Shown here piece after piece: positions 8,080 to 16,771 of a DNA stretch of 64,000 nt. The stretch is from Chitinophaga pendula (GTDB lineage Bacteria; Bacteroidota; Bacteroidia; Chitinophagales; Chitinophagaceae), in assembly GCF_020386615.1 (NCBI RefSeq), contig NZ_CP077769.1, forward strand, positions 3,720,001 to 3,784,000, written 5' to 3'. Numbering within the stretch: the stretch's first letter is position 1; each line of letters opens with the position of its first letter. Both the position numbers and the translations under genes were made by a program. A model generated the notes under the pieces. The model had not been told where the DNA came from. It was given only the letters and a program-made list of their open reading frames with translations, and did no database searches.

Positions 8080-9222
8080 TCACTTTGCGGCCGTATAGAC
8101 GCTTCCATAATGTTCTTCCATTACCATATATGGATTGGCCGGGTGAGCGACGGACTGAATGTTTATCAGGCTTGTTTTGCTCATCATGCGCAGCATCAGT
8201 CTACGTTCGCATTTAACCATCTGGCCATTCTCTTCTCTGAATCCGGCCATAAAAGCGTTACGGCCGTGTGCGCATAAGTGGTTGTTAACAAAAACGAGAT
8301 CACCGGAGTCGGGGATGAATTCGTTATAGATGAGCGGCTGTGCTTGTTCCCAGAAGCGTACGAGGTGTTGCATGGCTTCGGGAGACTGGCCGGCGTTGCT
8401 GTTATATATCTGTTCTGCCGCATCAAACCGGATAAACGGGGTGTTGGGATTACCATATAATACGGTGGTGGCGGTACCCTCTCCGGCAGCCTCCTGATCT
8501 TCGTAATTGGCATCTTTCGGGCATTTATAGATGGGGCGGAATAATGGCTGCATGACATCATTGGTGCCACCATGAGAACGGATAGAATATAACATAGAAG
8601 GCACCTGTTCTTCATTGCGCAGATACAAGAAGCTCAGGAAGTCAGCTGCGTTGAAAAGGAAGGCATCTTCCGTATGTACGAACAGGTCCGTCTTTGATCC
8701 GGATCCTGTTTGGGAGTAAGCCATTTTTTCATCGGGGATGATGGCATGCATCAGCCCACCACCTTTACGTTGTGCGTAAAATTCCACCGGTTTGGAAGGC
8801 ACTGCGCCATGCATTAGTGCGGATATGAATCCGTATTCCTGTAGTTTTTCCATATCGGCTGTTTGCCAATTGGAGGGTGTAGGCCCGAGTGCATCGTGGT
8901 CTACGGCGACCAGGCCTTTGAATACGATGGCGCCATATTGTTGTGAGGAAAAATCTGATCCCAGTTGGCTGAGTAATCTGGCGATACGTTCCGGTAATAT
9001 CTTAAAGGCATTAAGGTGTAGCATCGAAATAAATTCCGGGTTCTCATAGCTACGATACGCCAATTTCAATGCTTTTCCGATGGTGGTGAGCTGCACCTGT
9101 TCTTCTTTGGTAACGGTAACGATTTGCGGCGCCAAAGGAGGAGGAAGCAGCGTATTGGTGGTGCCTGTGTTCTTTTTTATAGTGGTGCTCATTTGGGCTG
9201 TGGGCGCTATCTGTGTTTTCAT
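8080..9222 (-). CDS. Fe(II)/2-oxoglutarate-dependent dioxygenase, clavaminate-synthase-like (probable L-lysine 4-hydroxylase)
   Basis: From the ATG at 9222 the protein is 380 aa. A GTG at 9264 would add 14 residues, and an ATG at 9192 is also in frame. The facial iron triad is visible as H183-T-E185 (HTEDAFLF) and distal H319 in NNHLCAHGRNAF. Arginines 340-341 (ERRLMLR) probably bind 2-oxoglutarate. HxE rather than HxD is typical of the clavaminate synthase/VioC/AsnO/KDO branch, which hydroxylates free basic amino acids at C3 or C4. Members from Chitinophaga pinensis and Flavobacterium (KDO2-KDO5) are known L-lysine 4-hydroxylases. The operon context with a decarboxylase and NIS synthetases fits lysine as substrate. 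It is the first gene of the operon. No signal peptide is seen, so it is cytoplasmic. Confidence 0.82.
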   Translation of the reverse strand: MKTQIAPTAQMSTTIKKNTGTTNTLLPPPLAPQIVTVTKEEQVQLTTIGKALKLAYRSYENPEFISMLHLNAFKILPERIARLLSQLGSDFSSQQYGAIVFKGLVAVDHDALGPTPSNWQTADMEKLQEYGFISALMHGAVPSKPVEFYAQRKGGGLMHAIIPDEKMAYSQTGSGSKTDLFVHTEDAFLFNAADFLSFLYLRNEEQVPSMLYSIRSHGGTNDVMQPLFRPIYKCPKDANYEDQEAAGEGTATTVLYGNPNTPFIRFDAAEQIYNSNAGQSPEAMQHLVRFWEQAQPLIYNEFIPDSGDLVFVNNHLCAHGRNAFMAGFREENGQMVKCERRLMLRMMSKTSLINIQSVAHPANPYMVMEEHYGSVYTAAK

Positions 9223-9729
9223 TGATAGTGATTTAGTATGATGAACGGTAGACTCCTGATCCACTATGGACCATTAAGATTCGGACTTGGGACAAATTGG
9301 CATATGATGTCCTTGTACAGCTGCGGATGCTATACGGAGCGGTGCTTTCCTGAGAGAAACGGGTCTTCTTTTCTCGGGAAAATGGTTTTTACTTTTTTGC
9401 TTTTGTTACATGCACGGGGTACGTTTTTTTCGTCTTTGATGCATGAGCGTCGTTCAACTTTCCCATTTGGGCGGATCAAAGGGGAAGGGGTTGTTTGAAC
9501 AGGTGCAAAGCTATTGTAAAAGGTAAGGGTCGGATAATCGAATTGGGAAATTAATTTACGCAATAAGAAAAACATTTTTTCACACATGGTTCAATGCAAT
9601 TTTATTTCAGCGAACTGCTATGAAAGCATCTAGTGTTATATTTATTGTCATCTTACTGTTGGCAGCCCTTATTAGTTAGTATCTTACGACAGCATTAATC
9701 CCATATAATCCTATAAATAGTTATCGACC
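9223..9729. other. Long divergent intergenic region upstream of the siderophore operon and GT2 gene
   Basis: About 500 nt separate the hydroxylase start from the glycosyltransferase start, and no convincing gene is seen. On the minus strand an octamer TAGCTTTG (rc of 9506-9513) fits the Bacteroidota -7 element TAnnTTTG, but no TTG stands at the expected -33 distance. At 9542-9564 there is an imperfect AT-rich palindrome (ATTG...AAATTAATTT...CAAT) that could be an operator. An iron regulator would be expected here, but no classical Fur box was recognised. The regulatory assignment is speculative. Confidence 0.3.
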
Positions 9730-10935
9730 ATGTATTTTGTGCAACTTTTTATTCAGGCATGCTCTACCCTGCTTTTTATTTATTTCGGCATCAGTGTATG
9801 TTATTTATTCGTATTATCTGTAGCCGGTCGTTTAATCCCGCTCCGTTCCTATTCTCCTGTTGCGAACAAAAAGCGTATCCTGGTATTGATCCCTTCCTAT
9901 AAGGAGGATCATATTATTGTATCCACTGCGCGGAAGGCAGCGGCGCATGATTATCCGGCAGACCATTTCCAGGTGGTGGTCATTGCGGATCAGTTGCAGG
10001 CGGCAACGGTTGATCAGTTGCGACAGATACCGGTGGCTGTCGTTGTTGTTTCTTTTGAGACCAGTATGAAATCGAGATCGCTGCATGCGGGGCTACATCA
10101 ATTTGCGCAGCAGGGATTTGATATGGCGGTCGTACTGGATGCAGACAATGTGATGGGAGCCGGCAGCCTGGAATTGATCAACGGTGCGTTTCAGCAGGGG
10201 CATGCTGTTATTCAGTGTCATCGTACGGCTAAGAACAGGCAGACTGCCGTTGCTTTACTAGACGGCATCAGCGAGGAGATCAACAATCATATTTTTCGTA
10301 CGGGACAGCGGGCATTGGGTTTGCCGGCAGCGCTGATAGGATCAGGCATTGCTTTCCGATATGCGCTACTGATGGAAATACTTGACACGCCCGGTATACT
10401 TTCTAACCCCGGAGAAGACCGGGAGATAGATATACAGTTGTTACGGCGCCGTATTGATGTCGCGTATATTACCGCTGCGCAGGTATATGATGAGAAGGTA
10501 TCGAGCCAGACGGTGTTTGAAAAGCAGCGGGTGCGTTGGTTGGAGGCACAGGCTATGCATATACGACGGTTCTTCTCTCCTGAGTTGCGTGCGCTTCGTT
10601 TTACCCGGGTGTACCTGCATAAACTTTTCCAATGTTTATTATTACCCCGGTTGCTTTATATCTCCCTGTGCGGCGGTATATTGTTACTATTGCTGACGCA
10701 GGAGCTGGTGGATATCCGGTTATTATTTCCGGCTACTGTCCTCTGGCTTTCCCTGGTGGGCATATACTTCCTCACGCTGTTGCTGGCGGTTCCGGGGCGG
10801 TTTTACAACCAGCGGACGTTGCTGGCAATTTTTCATATTCCCGGGTTGGCGATCTCGATGTTACGAGCGATACTTAAAATGAGAGCAGGTAGACGGGAGT
10901 TTCTGCATACTTCCAAAACGTTTACAGAAAGTTAG
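9730..10935 (+). CDS. Membrane-bound family 2 glycosyltransferase
   Basis: The 401 aa protein has an N-terminal transmembrane helix (about residues 8-33) followed by a GT-A catalytic domain. LVLIPSYKED (51-60) is the nucleotide-sugar entry, DAD at 137-139 is the metal-binding motif, NPGED (226-230) carries the acceptor-site acid, and QRVRW (266-270) matches the Q/RxxRW motif of processive GT2 enzymes. Two to three hydrophobic segments follow near the C-terminus. This layout is that of hyaluronan/cellulose-synthase-like GT2 proteins that build and export surface polysaccharide at the inner membrane. Sugar and product are unknown. The gene stands alone, is divergent from the siderophore operon, and is followed by a strong terminator. 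Confidence 0.85.
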   Translation: MYFVQLFIQACSTLLFIYFGISVCYLFVLSVAGRLIPLRSYSPVANKKRILVLIPSYKEDHIIVSTARKAAAHDYPADHFQVVVIADQLQAATVDQLRQIPVAVVVVSFETSMKSRSLHAGLHQFAQQGFDMAVVLDADNVMGAGSLELINGAFQQGHAVIQCHRTAKNRQTAVALLDGISEEINNHIFRTGQRALGLPAALIGSGIAFRYALLMEILDTPGILSNPGEDREIDIQLLRRRIDVAYITAAQVYDEKVSSQTVFEKQRVRWLEAQAMHIRRFFSPELRALRFTRVYLHKLFQCLLLPRLLYISLCGGILLLLLTQELVDIRLLFPATVLWLSLVGIYFLTLLLAVPGRFYNQRTLLAIFHIPGLAISMLRAILKMRAGRREFLHTSKTFTES

Positions 10936-10960
10936 TTTGACGACGTGTTTCATTCATTAC

Positions 10961-10997
10961 GAAGGGCAGCTCATCAGATGATAAGCTGCCCTTTTTT
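10961..10997 (+). terminator. Bidirectional intrinsic terminator after GT2 gene
   Basis: A near-perfect 14 bp stem, AAGGGCAGCTCATC paired with GATAAGCTGCCCTT, has a 4 nt loop and is followed by a run of T. It lies between the convergent GT2 and DUF4394 genes and can serve both. Confidence 0.85.
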
Positions 10998-11026
10998 AGA
11001 AAGCATGATCACGGCAAGGCGTTTAG

Positions 11027-12541
11027 CTAGAAGCCAAGTCCCAGCGCAAATCCGCGAATGGATCCAGGAAAATCGGCGATGGCAGTTACCGCGCCGGTGT
11101 TGAGGTTAACAGTATATATCTTTGAAAATGTGTTACCGCTATAGTCGCCGGTAGTGGCGTTAAATATACCATAAGCTTTGCCGGTGGTAGTACCGATATC
11201 AAATCCGTTGCCAGTGCCCAATGTGATTCCGAGTGGTCCGACCTCTACGAGTTTACCCTCTTCTTCCGGTACCTGCCGGTATAATTTGTCTTTTCCGACA
11301 TCGTATAATACGGGTGGTTTGTTGTCGGTATGATTGGCGGCATAGGCTACTGCTGCGATCCTTATTTTATTGGAAAGGCGGATATCTGATTTCAGCAAGT
11401 TGCCGGTGGCCGGGTGCAGGCGCATATTCTGCCCATCGCTATTGATCACCCTGATCCTGTCTGTCGACGGATTGAAGTTGAAGCCAGCATCTGCTGTCTG
11501 GCTGATCTGTAGTCCCAGCACAGGAAGTACCCCTACTATTGTGGCGTTGGCGGTGGCGATATTAAGTGTATATAACCGGGCCTTGTTGCTTAAAGCGTAC
11601 AGCTGTCCGGTGGAAGGCCGGAAGTCGATACCACAGATATTTTCATCATTCGCCAGACCACTGATCCTGATGGAGGTGATAACCGGGTGTTCGGGATTAA
11701 AGATCAGCAGGTTATTATCTTTATCTACAGCGTAGGCGACGGGGTTAGTGGGTATAGCGATGTCTTTCCATACAGGTATATGGGTGTCGGCGAGTGCTAC
11801 TGCTTTTGCAGTATGCAGATCAATGCGATACAAGGCCATTTTATTATTGACGGTCAGTATGGCGGCGGCGTATTTTCCATCCGGTGATATGTCGAATCCG
11901 CTGACAGCGGTTGCTGCAATGGTCAGTGGACCGACCAGGAGCAGTTTACCGGTAGCGGTTTCATGCTGGTATAATTTACTCTCCCTGGTATCGATGTCAT
12001 ACAAGGTGGTTGTGGTGGTGCCGGCCCAATTGTCTGTATGGGCGATGGCTTTTACGGTTGTATTGCCGGTATTAACAGCGGGGTCTGTTGTTTCTATGTT
12101 ACCTGTTTCAGGGTTTAGCCGGATGGTGTGTCCTTTATCTGTCAATATCCTTATTCTATCTGTTACCGGATTGAAGTCAAAACCAATAATATTACCCTCC
12201 ACGTTAAAAGGCGTTTTACTGATCAGTACAGTGGTGCCATCCAGGTGGTTAATGGTATACAGGAGATTGGCATTACTGATAGCATATAGCTGTCCGGTAG
12301 CGGGGCGGAAATCCATTTCCAGCAATTGTTCATTATTACCAATTGTCTGGATAGAGATCTTGGTATCGACGTTACCATTTTCGTTGCATCGTACCAGTTT
12401 GTTATCGTTCGTCAGCCCATAGTAGGTGAAATACTCGGGCGCTGGCGGCGTTACTGTTTTATCGCGTTTACAAGACGGGCATACTACAGGTAATAACAAC
12501 ACACACAATATTAGCCATTGTAGCGGCATAGTTTTTTTCAT
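11027..12541 (-). CDS. DUF4394 domain lipoprotein (beta-propeller-like)
   Basis: This 504 aa protein starts with a lipoprotein signal peptide, with a Cys in LLPVVCPSCKRD at about residue 24. Two copies of the DUF4394 region follow, roughly residues 40-265 and 275-500. Each contains repeating motifs of the form GxDFRPxTGQLYAxSN, TDRIR(I/V), MRLxPxTG and FDIxxxGKAYA. The repeats suggest a six- or seven-bladed propeller anchored to the outer membrane. No catalytic residues are recognised and function is unknown. The gene is monocistronic and convergent with the GT2 gene. The start is ATG at 12541. Confidence 0.8.
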   Translation of the reverse strand: MKKTMPLQWLILCVLLLPVVCPSCKRDKTVTPPAPEYFTYYGLTNDNKLVRCNENGNVDTKISIQTIGNNEQLLEMDFRPATGQLYAISNANLLYTINHLDGTTVLISKTPFNVEGNIIGFDFNPVTDRIRILTDKGHTIRLNPETGNIETTDPAVNTGNTTVKAIAHTDNWAGTTTTTLYDIDTRESKLYQHETATGKLLLVGPLTIAATAVSGFDISPDGKYAAAILTVNNKMALYRIDLHTAKAVALADTHIPVWKDIAIPTNPVAYAVDKDNNLLIFNPEHPVITSIRISGLANDENICGIDFRPSTGQLYALSNKARLYTLNIATANATIVGVLPVLGLQISQTADAGFNFNPSTDRIRVINSDGQNMRLHPATGNLLKSDIRLSNKIRIAAVAYAANHTDNKPPVLYDVGKDKLYRQVPEEEGKLVEVGPLGITLGTGNGFDIGTTTGKAYGIFNATTGDYSGNTFSKIYTVNLNTGAVTAIADFPGSIRGFALGLGF

Positions 12542-12697
12542 AACAGAATTTTTGGAATCGAATTACTTTGTCAGCATTTAAACATTTTGGTGTTGCTATA
12601 TAAGTCCTGCAATCTATTTGCACATACTATTATCAAAACAAGACTACAATGTGTACGTATTACATCTTCGGGTATGAGGTGTAGTGATATAAAGGCA

Positions 12698-13537
12698 TCA
12701 GGGGAAGAGTAGTGTTTGTATGGCGACGGGAGGGTTTGGGAGTGTTGGGTGGATGTTGTTGTTTGCCGGTGTTGCGTTGATATGGTATACGGCACTTTCC
12801 TGGTGTCTGGAAGCGACGATGATCCTGGTTGGGCCGGCATGGGTATCGAATAATTGTTGTACGAGCAGGGGATCGTTGTTATCCTGTGAGAGGTGGGATA
12901 GCAGGAGGTGTGTCATGAATACGGGGCGGTATTTGAGGAAAACGTTCAGCGCCTGTGTGTTGGAGAGGTGTCCTTTGCCGCCACGTATCCTTTTTTTGAG
13001 GTAGTAGGGATAACGGCCTTTTTCCAGCATTTCTTCGTCGTAGTTAGCTTCCAGGAAGGCGGCATGGCATTGACTGAAGTGTTGGGTGAGGCGTTCGCAA
13101 GGCAGGCCGATATCGGTAAATATGCCGACCTGTGTGCGACCATCTGAGACGATGAAGCTATGGGGTTCGACGGCATCATGTAGTTTGATGAAAGCGGTGA
13201 CCTGGAGGTTGCCGATGGTGACGGGCGTATCAGCAACGAAGGTGTGTATCAGTAGGGGCGGTAGTTCTATTCTTCCATGGGACATGGTATCCGGCGTGAT
13301 ATAGACCGGGAGTTGGTATTTCCTGGCGAGAACGGATATGCCGCGGATGTGATCGGTATGTTCGTGGGAGATGAAGACTGCTTTTACTTTATTCATGGAC
13401 AGCCCGAGCCGGGTCATGCGTCGTTCCGTCTCCCGGCAGGAGATCCCTGCATCTATGAGTACGGCATGGTCATTATTACCTATATAGTAACAGTTTCCGT
13501 TGCTGCCAGAGTTAAGAGAAGCGATAAAAATTGACAT
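12698..13537 (-). CDS. Metallo-beta-lactamase fold hydrolase (YycJ/WalJ-like)
   Basis: The 279 aa protein begins with SLNSGSNGNCYYI and carries the metal-binding HEHTDH at residues 58-63. A later LLSHLSQDNNDP block provides another metal histidine and a conserved Asn/Asp region. This pattern is that of the cytoplasmic YycJ/WalJ group, related to RNase Z and beta-CASP proteins and proposed to act as 5' exonucleases. The substrate is unproven. The C-terminal 25 residues are rich in Asn and Pro and look less conserved. There are no operon partners: the flanking genes are a minus-strand lipoprotein and a divergent oxidoreductase. Confidence 0.85.
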   Translation of the reverse strand: MSIFIASLNSGSNGNCYYIGNNDHAVLIDAGISCRETERRMTRLGLSMNKVKAVFISHEHTDHIRGISVLARKYQLPVYITPDTMSHGRIELPPLLIHTFVADTPVTIGNLQVTAFIKLHDAVEPHSFIVSDGRTQVGIFTDIGLPCERLTQHFSQCHAAFLEANYDEEMLEKGRYPYYLKKRIRGGKGHLSNTQALNVFLKYRPVFMTHLLLSHLSQDNNDPLLVQQLFDTHAGPTRIIVASRHQESAVYHINATPANNNIHPTLPNPPVAIQTLLFP

Positions 13538-13648
13538 ATCCTACTGCAAAGAAACCAGTTTTTGTACAAATAACCCAAATGCATTTCGCAGTGGTGTTGA
13601 TCCATAGTAAAATTTCTTATATTGATAGACTAATACATTTTAGCATAC

Positions 13649-15082
13649 ATGGCTACACGGGAATACGATGCGGTAATAGTTGGGTCGGGGCCTAACGGTC
13701 TGGCGGCCGGTATTACGCTGCAACGCGCAGGTTTGTCGGTATTACTGATCGAAGGGAAAGATACGTTAGGTGGTGGTATGCGTTCTGCGGCGCTTACATT
13801 ACCTGGTTTTATACATGATGTCTGTTCTGCTGTACATCCGATGGCGATGGCATCTCCTTTTTTCCAGGGCTTGCCACCGGAGGGATACGGTGTCAATTTT
13901 TTACATCCACGGGTGTTGGCGGCACATCCTTTTGACGATGGCCGGGTGGCGTTGTTGTACCGTGATCTTGCTGCTACGGCGGCGGGGTTGGGTGAGGACG
14001 GTGCTTCGTACGAGCGATTATTCCGTCCGTTGATAGCGCGCTGGCCGGGTATTGCTGCGGATGTGCTTGGCCCTTTACGGCTGCCCCGGCAGCCTTTTGA
14101 TATGGCGGGTTTTGGTATGAAGGCATTGCAGTCGGGCATTTCGCTGTCAAGGCATTTCCGGACCCGGGAGGCGCAGGGGCTTTGGGCAGGTATGGTGGCT
14201 CATTCCATGCAACCATTATCCAAGTTGACGACGGCCGCGATCGGGTTGGTACTGACTGTGGCCGGGCATCTGTATGGCTGGCCTATTCCGCGAGGTGGGA
14301 CGCAGCAGATGGCGGATGGGCTGGCAGCATATTTCCGGTCATTGGGCGGTATTATTGAGACAGGAAGGTTTGTACGGTCATTACGGGAGTTGCCGGTTGC
14401 GGATGCTTTATTGTTTGATGTAACACCCCGGCAGTTGCTGGAGATCGCGGGGCCTGCTTTTTCTGCATTGTACCGGTGGCAGTTACGGAGGTACCGGTAT
14501 GGGATGGGGGTTTTTAAGATAGACTGGGCGTTGGACGGTGCGGTCCCCTTCCGGGCGGCCGGTTGCCTGGAGGCGGGGACGGTGCATCTGGGCAATACGA
14601 TCGCCGAGGTGGCACAAAATGAGCAGGCGGTATGGAATGGGAAACATCCGGAGCAGCCTTTTGTATTGTTATCGCAGCCCAGCGTTATTGATCCCAGCCG
14701 GGCGCCGGCCGGCAAACAGAGTGTGTGGGCTTACTGTCATGTTCCGAACGGTTCTACCCGGGATATGACTGCTGCGATCGAGCGGCAGGTGGAGCGATTT
14801 GCTCCTGGTTTCCGGGATCGGATACTGGCGCGGCATACGATGCATACCGGCGAGATGGAGTTGTACAATCCGAATTATATCGGCGGAGATATTAACGGGG
14901 GGACGATCGATATCCGGCAGTTGTTTGCGAGACCTGCCTTACGATGGTCGCCTTATCGTACATCGGCGAAGGGCATTTATATCTGTTCCTGTTCTACGCC
15001 ACCGGGTGGGGGTGTTCATGGCCTGAGTGGTTATCACGCTGCCCGACGGGTCCTTCAGGATATTTTCAAACACCGTTTATAG
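13649..15082 (+). CDS. FAD-dependent phytoene-desaturase-like oxidoreductase
   Basis: The 477 aa protein opens with the dinucleotide-binding motif VIVGSGPNGLAAG (10-22), followed by IEGKDTLGGGMRSA, the FAD ribose and pyrophosphate region typical of the phytoene desaturase/amine oxidase superfamily. The C-terminus has SCSTPPGGGVHGLSGYHAA, the second FAD contact of the crtI-type and PYROXD2-type branches. No carotenoid genes lie nearby, so a carotenoid role is not supported. A redox enzyme on a lipid or hydrophobic substrate is the safest call. The start ATG at 13649 is 111 nt from the divergent metallo-hydrolase gene. A GC-rich inverted repeat follows the stop. Confidence 0.85.
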   Translation: MATREYDAVIVGSGPNGLAAGITLQRAGLSVLLIEGKDTLGGGMRSAALTLPGFIHDVCSAVHPMAMASPFFQGLPPEGYGVNFLHPRVLAAHPFDDGRVALLYRDLAATAAGLGEDGASYERLFRPLIARWPGIAADVLGPLRLPRQPFDMAGFGMKALQSGISLSRHFRTREAQGLWAGMVAHSMQPLSKLTTAAIGLVLTVAGHLYGWPIPRGGTQQMADGLAAYFRSLGGIIETGRFVRSLRELPVADALLFDVTPRQLLEIAGPAFSALYRWQLRRYRYGMGVFKIDWALDGAVPFRAAGCLEAGTVHLGNTIAEVAQNEQAVWNGKHPEQPFVLLSQPSVIDPSRAPAGKQSVWAYCHVPNGSTRDMTAAIERQVERFAPGFRDRILARHTMHTGEMELYNPNYIGGDINGGTIDIRQLFARPALRWSPYRTSAKGIYICSCSTPPGGGVHGLSGYHAARRVLQDIFKHRL

Positions 15083-15094
15083 TGTCTGTAACGG

Positions 15095-15122
15095 TCGCCC
15101 GGAAGATCGCTCTTCCGGGCGA
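15095..15122. terminator. GC-rich inverted repeat between convergent genes
   Basis: TCGCCCGGAAGA and TCTTCCGGGCGA form a perfect 12 bp stem with a 4 nt loop (TCGC). It lies between the stop of the oxidoreductase and the stop of the convergent lipase. There is no adjoining T-run on the plus side, so termination efficiency is uncertain. Confidence 0.55.
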
Positions 15123-15142
15123 GGTCTGTTAGTCCATCTTTC

Positions 15143-16495
15143 TTAATCGTTCACGGTTTGCAGCAAGCGCGCTATTTTAAGATAGAAAGGCCGTACATCG
15201 GTGCTGGTACCTATTCCGATCACATCGATATGGTCGTAACCATTGTACAGTCCCAGGTGATTCCATACGCCTTTCTGTAAGGGTTTAGCAGGATCATAGG
15301 TCCTGATCACGGCATTGTCCGGGCCTTCTTGTCCGTAAGTATTTGCGACGCCATCATTTGGCCACCATTTGGCATCAAAGATCACTTTTCCCGGCTCATT
15401 CCTTTCGAGGTTACCGATCCCCATCAATACGGGGACGGGGAAAGCCAGCGGTATGAATATGGGGAACATATCGAGGCGGGGATATTCCCATCCGGTGATG
15501 ATGCCGGTGTTACTGGCCCTGGTGGATACGGAGAAATAGTATATATCCGGAGCGGTGATATCTGTTTTACTGATTTCCAGGGACGGATCTGGGGCGAGAT
15601 CGTAGCCGGCGTAGTCGTTGGTATGCCAGATCTTGCTGTTGTATACCCTGTCGGAGTATGCCTGGAAGGATTCTCCCGGTGTTCTGGAGAGGCCCCATTG
15701 TTCGAGATGAAAGTCGTAAACATCGGAGACACCCGGTACGAGCCCGCCGAGGGCTGCGATGCTGGTCAGCATATCGCGTACGAATGGCGCAAAGCGGTCC
15801 ATCAGTATATATGCGAGTGTAGCGCCCCTATGAGGGGTGCTGACGGTGGTAACGGAGCGGACCCATCCCGTTTTGCCTCCATCAAAGAGCGGCGCGTGGC
15901 CTGGTTGTGTTTTCTCCGTGATATCTCCTTTTTCCAGGAGGGCGACCAGCTTTCGAACGGTGGTGCCTCCCATGCTATGTCCGAGGAGATGTATGGGATG
16001 TTGGGCATCCCACTGCGGGTATACGCCAGGGTAGTAGCGGGATGTGTTTTGCAGGTGTCCGAATTTGCTGCTATGGGCCTTTCCATAGTCGACGTATCCA
16101 CCTTTGATATAGTAATACAATTCGATGGCGCGATCCCAATTGCTGCTAACGGGGCCTACGGAGGTAACATAGGTAGGGAAACCGTTATCATTGAGAAACT
16201 TGGGGATATTGTCTACGCCCCCCCAGTAGTTGAAGCCCAGCAGTTCATCAGGCCCCCAGCCGAACAATCCATGTACAAGGATAATAGGGACGGTACCGCT
16301 GGCGGACCGGCTGGTCATTGTTTTTCCGGTAGGCAATATGAGGGGGGAGTCTAGTGGGGTGACATTTGTTGGGATGACGGGTTCGCCGGAGGACGCGGGT
16401 GTCGTTTGTGGCTGGGCTTTTTCTTCTTTTTTACAGGCGGAGAAGGCGAAAAGCAGGCTTATGCTGCCTAGCAGTAGGAGGTGTAGTGTTTTCAT
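15143..16495 (-). CDS. Lipase-like alpha/beta hydrolase lipoprotein (family I.5-like)
   Basis: The start is placed at ATG 16495 because it gives a lipoprotein signal peptide (MKTLHLLLLG... FSAC, Cys21). An upstream in-frame start at 16630 adds 45 residues that hide it. The 450 aa protein has an oxyanion-hole region VHGLFGWG (74-81) and the nucleophile elbow GHSMGG with Ser174. The spacing and the long inserted segments resemble the staphylococcal/Geobacillus lipase family (I.5), which hydrolyses triacylglycerols. The catalytic Asp and His are expected later in the chain but were not pinned down. The protein probably acts on the cell surface or in the periplasm. No neighbours share its direction. 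Confidence 0.8.
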   Translation of the reverse strand: MKTLHLLLLGSISLLFAFSACKKEEKAQPQTTPASSGEPVIPTNVTPLDSPLILPTGKTMTSRSASGTVPIILVHGLFGWGPDELLGFNYWGGVDNIPKFLNDNGFPTYVTSVGPVSSNWDRAIELYYYIKGGYVDYGKAHSSKFGHLQNTSRYYPGVYPQWDAQHPIHLLGHSMGGTTVRKLVALLEKGDITEKTQPGHAPLFDGGKTGWVRSVTTVSTPHRGATLAYILMDRFAPFVRDMLTSIAALGGLVPGVSDVYDFHLEQWGLSRTPGESFQAYSDRVYNSKIWHTNDYAGYDLAPDPSLEISKTDITAPDIYYFSVSTRASNTGIITGWEYPRLDMFPIFIPLAFPVPVLMGIGNLERNEPGKVIFDAKWWPNDGVANTYGQEGPDNAVIRTYDPAKPLQKGVWNHLGLYNGYDHIDVIGIGTSTDVRPFYLKIARLLQTVND

Positions 16496-16771
16496 AACTA
16501 GTGAAATTTGGGTGGACAAAGCAGGCGACGTGGACACCTGTGGATACGTTAATACGGGTTGATAAATATGTGCGGAAAGAAGGCCTGTCTGACTATGAAG
16601 ATCCCTTATCCTTCTGCATAGTGCATGCACCGGGTTACTGTTATGATAACAATTGCGGGTGGGAATGGTTGTCTGCGGGGGTATGGTCCGTGATATGTAC
16701 TATGTAATCCGGTTTTTGTACTGCTGTGAGAGGCGGCTGTCATGGACCTTTGTATGCATAAAACAAACATT

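Noticed and set aside
9264..9264. GTG at 9264 as start of the lysine hydroxylase-like gene
   Set aside because: It adds 14 residues with no family support. The ATG at 9222 is preferred.
9330..9587. Minus-strand 85-codon ORF in the siderophore promoter region
   Set aside because: Composition is unlike neighbouring genes, there is no recognisable domain, and the region has promoter-like AT-rich features.
13649..15082. Carotenoid phytoene desaturase (crtI) assignment
   Set aside because: The fold matches the superfamily, but there are no carotenoid genes nearby and sequence details are closer to the PYROXD2-like branch.
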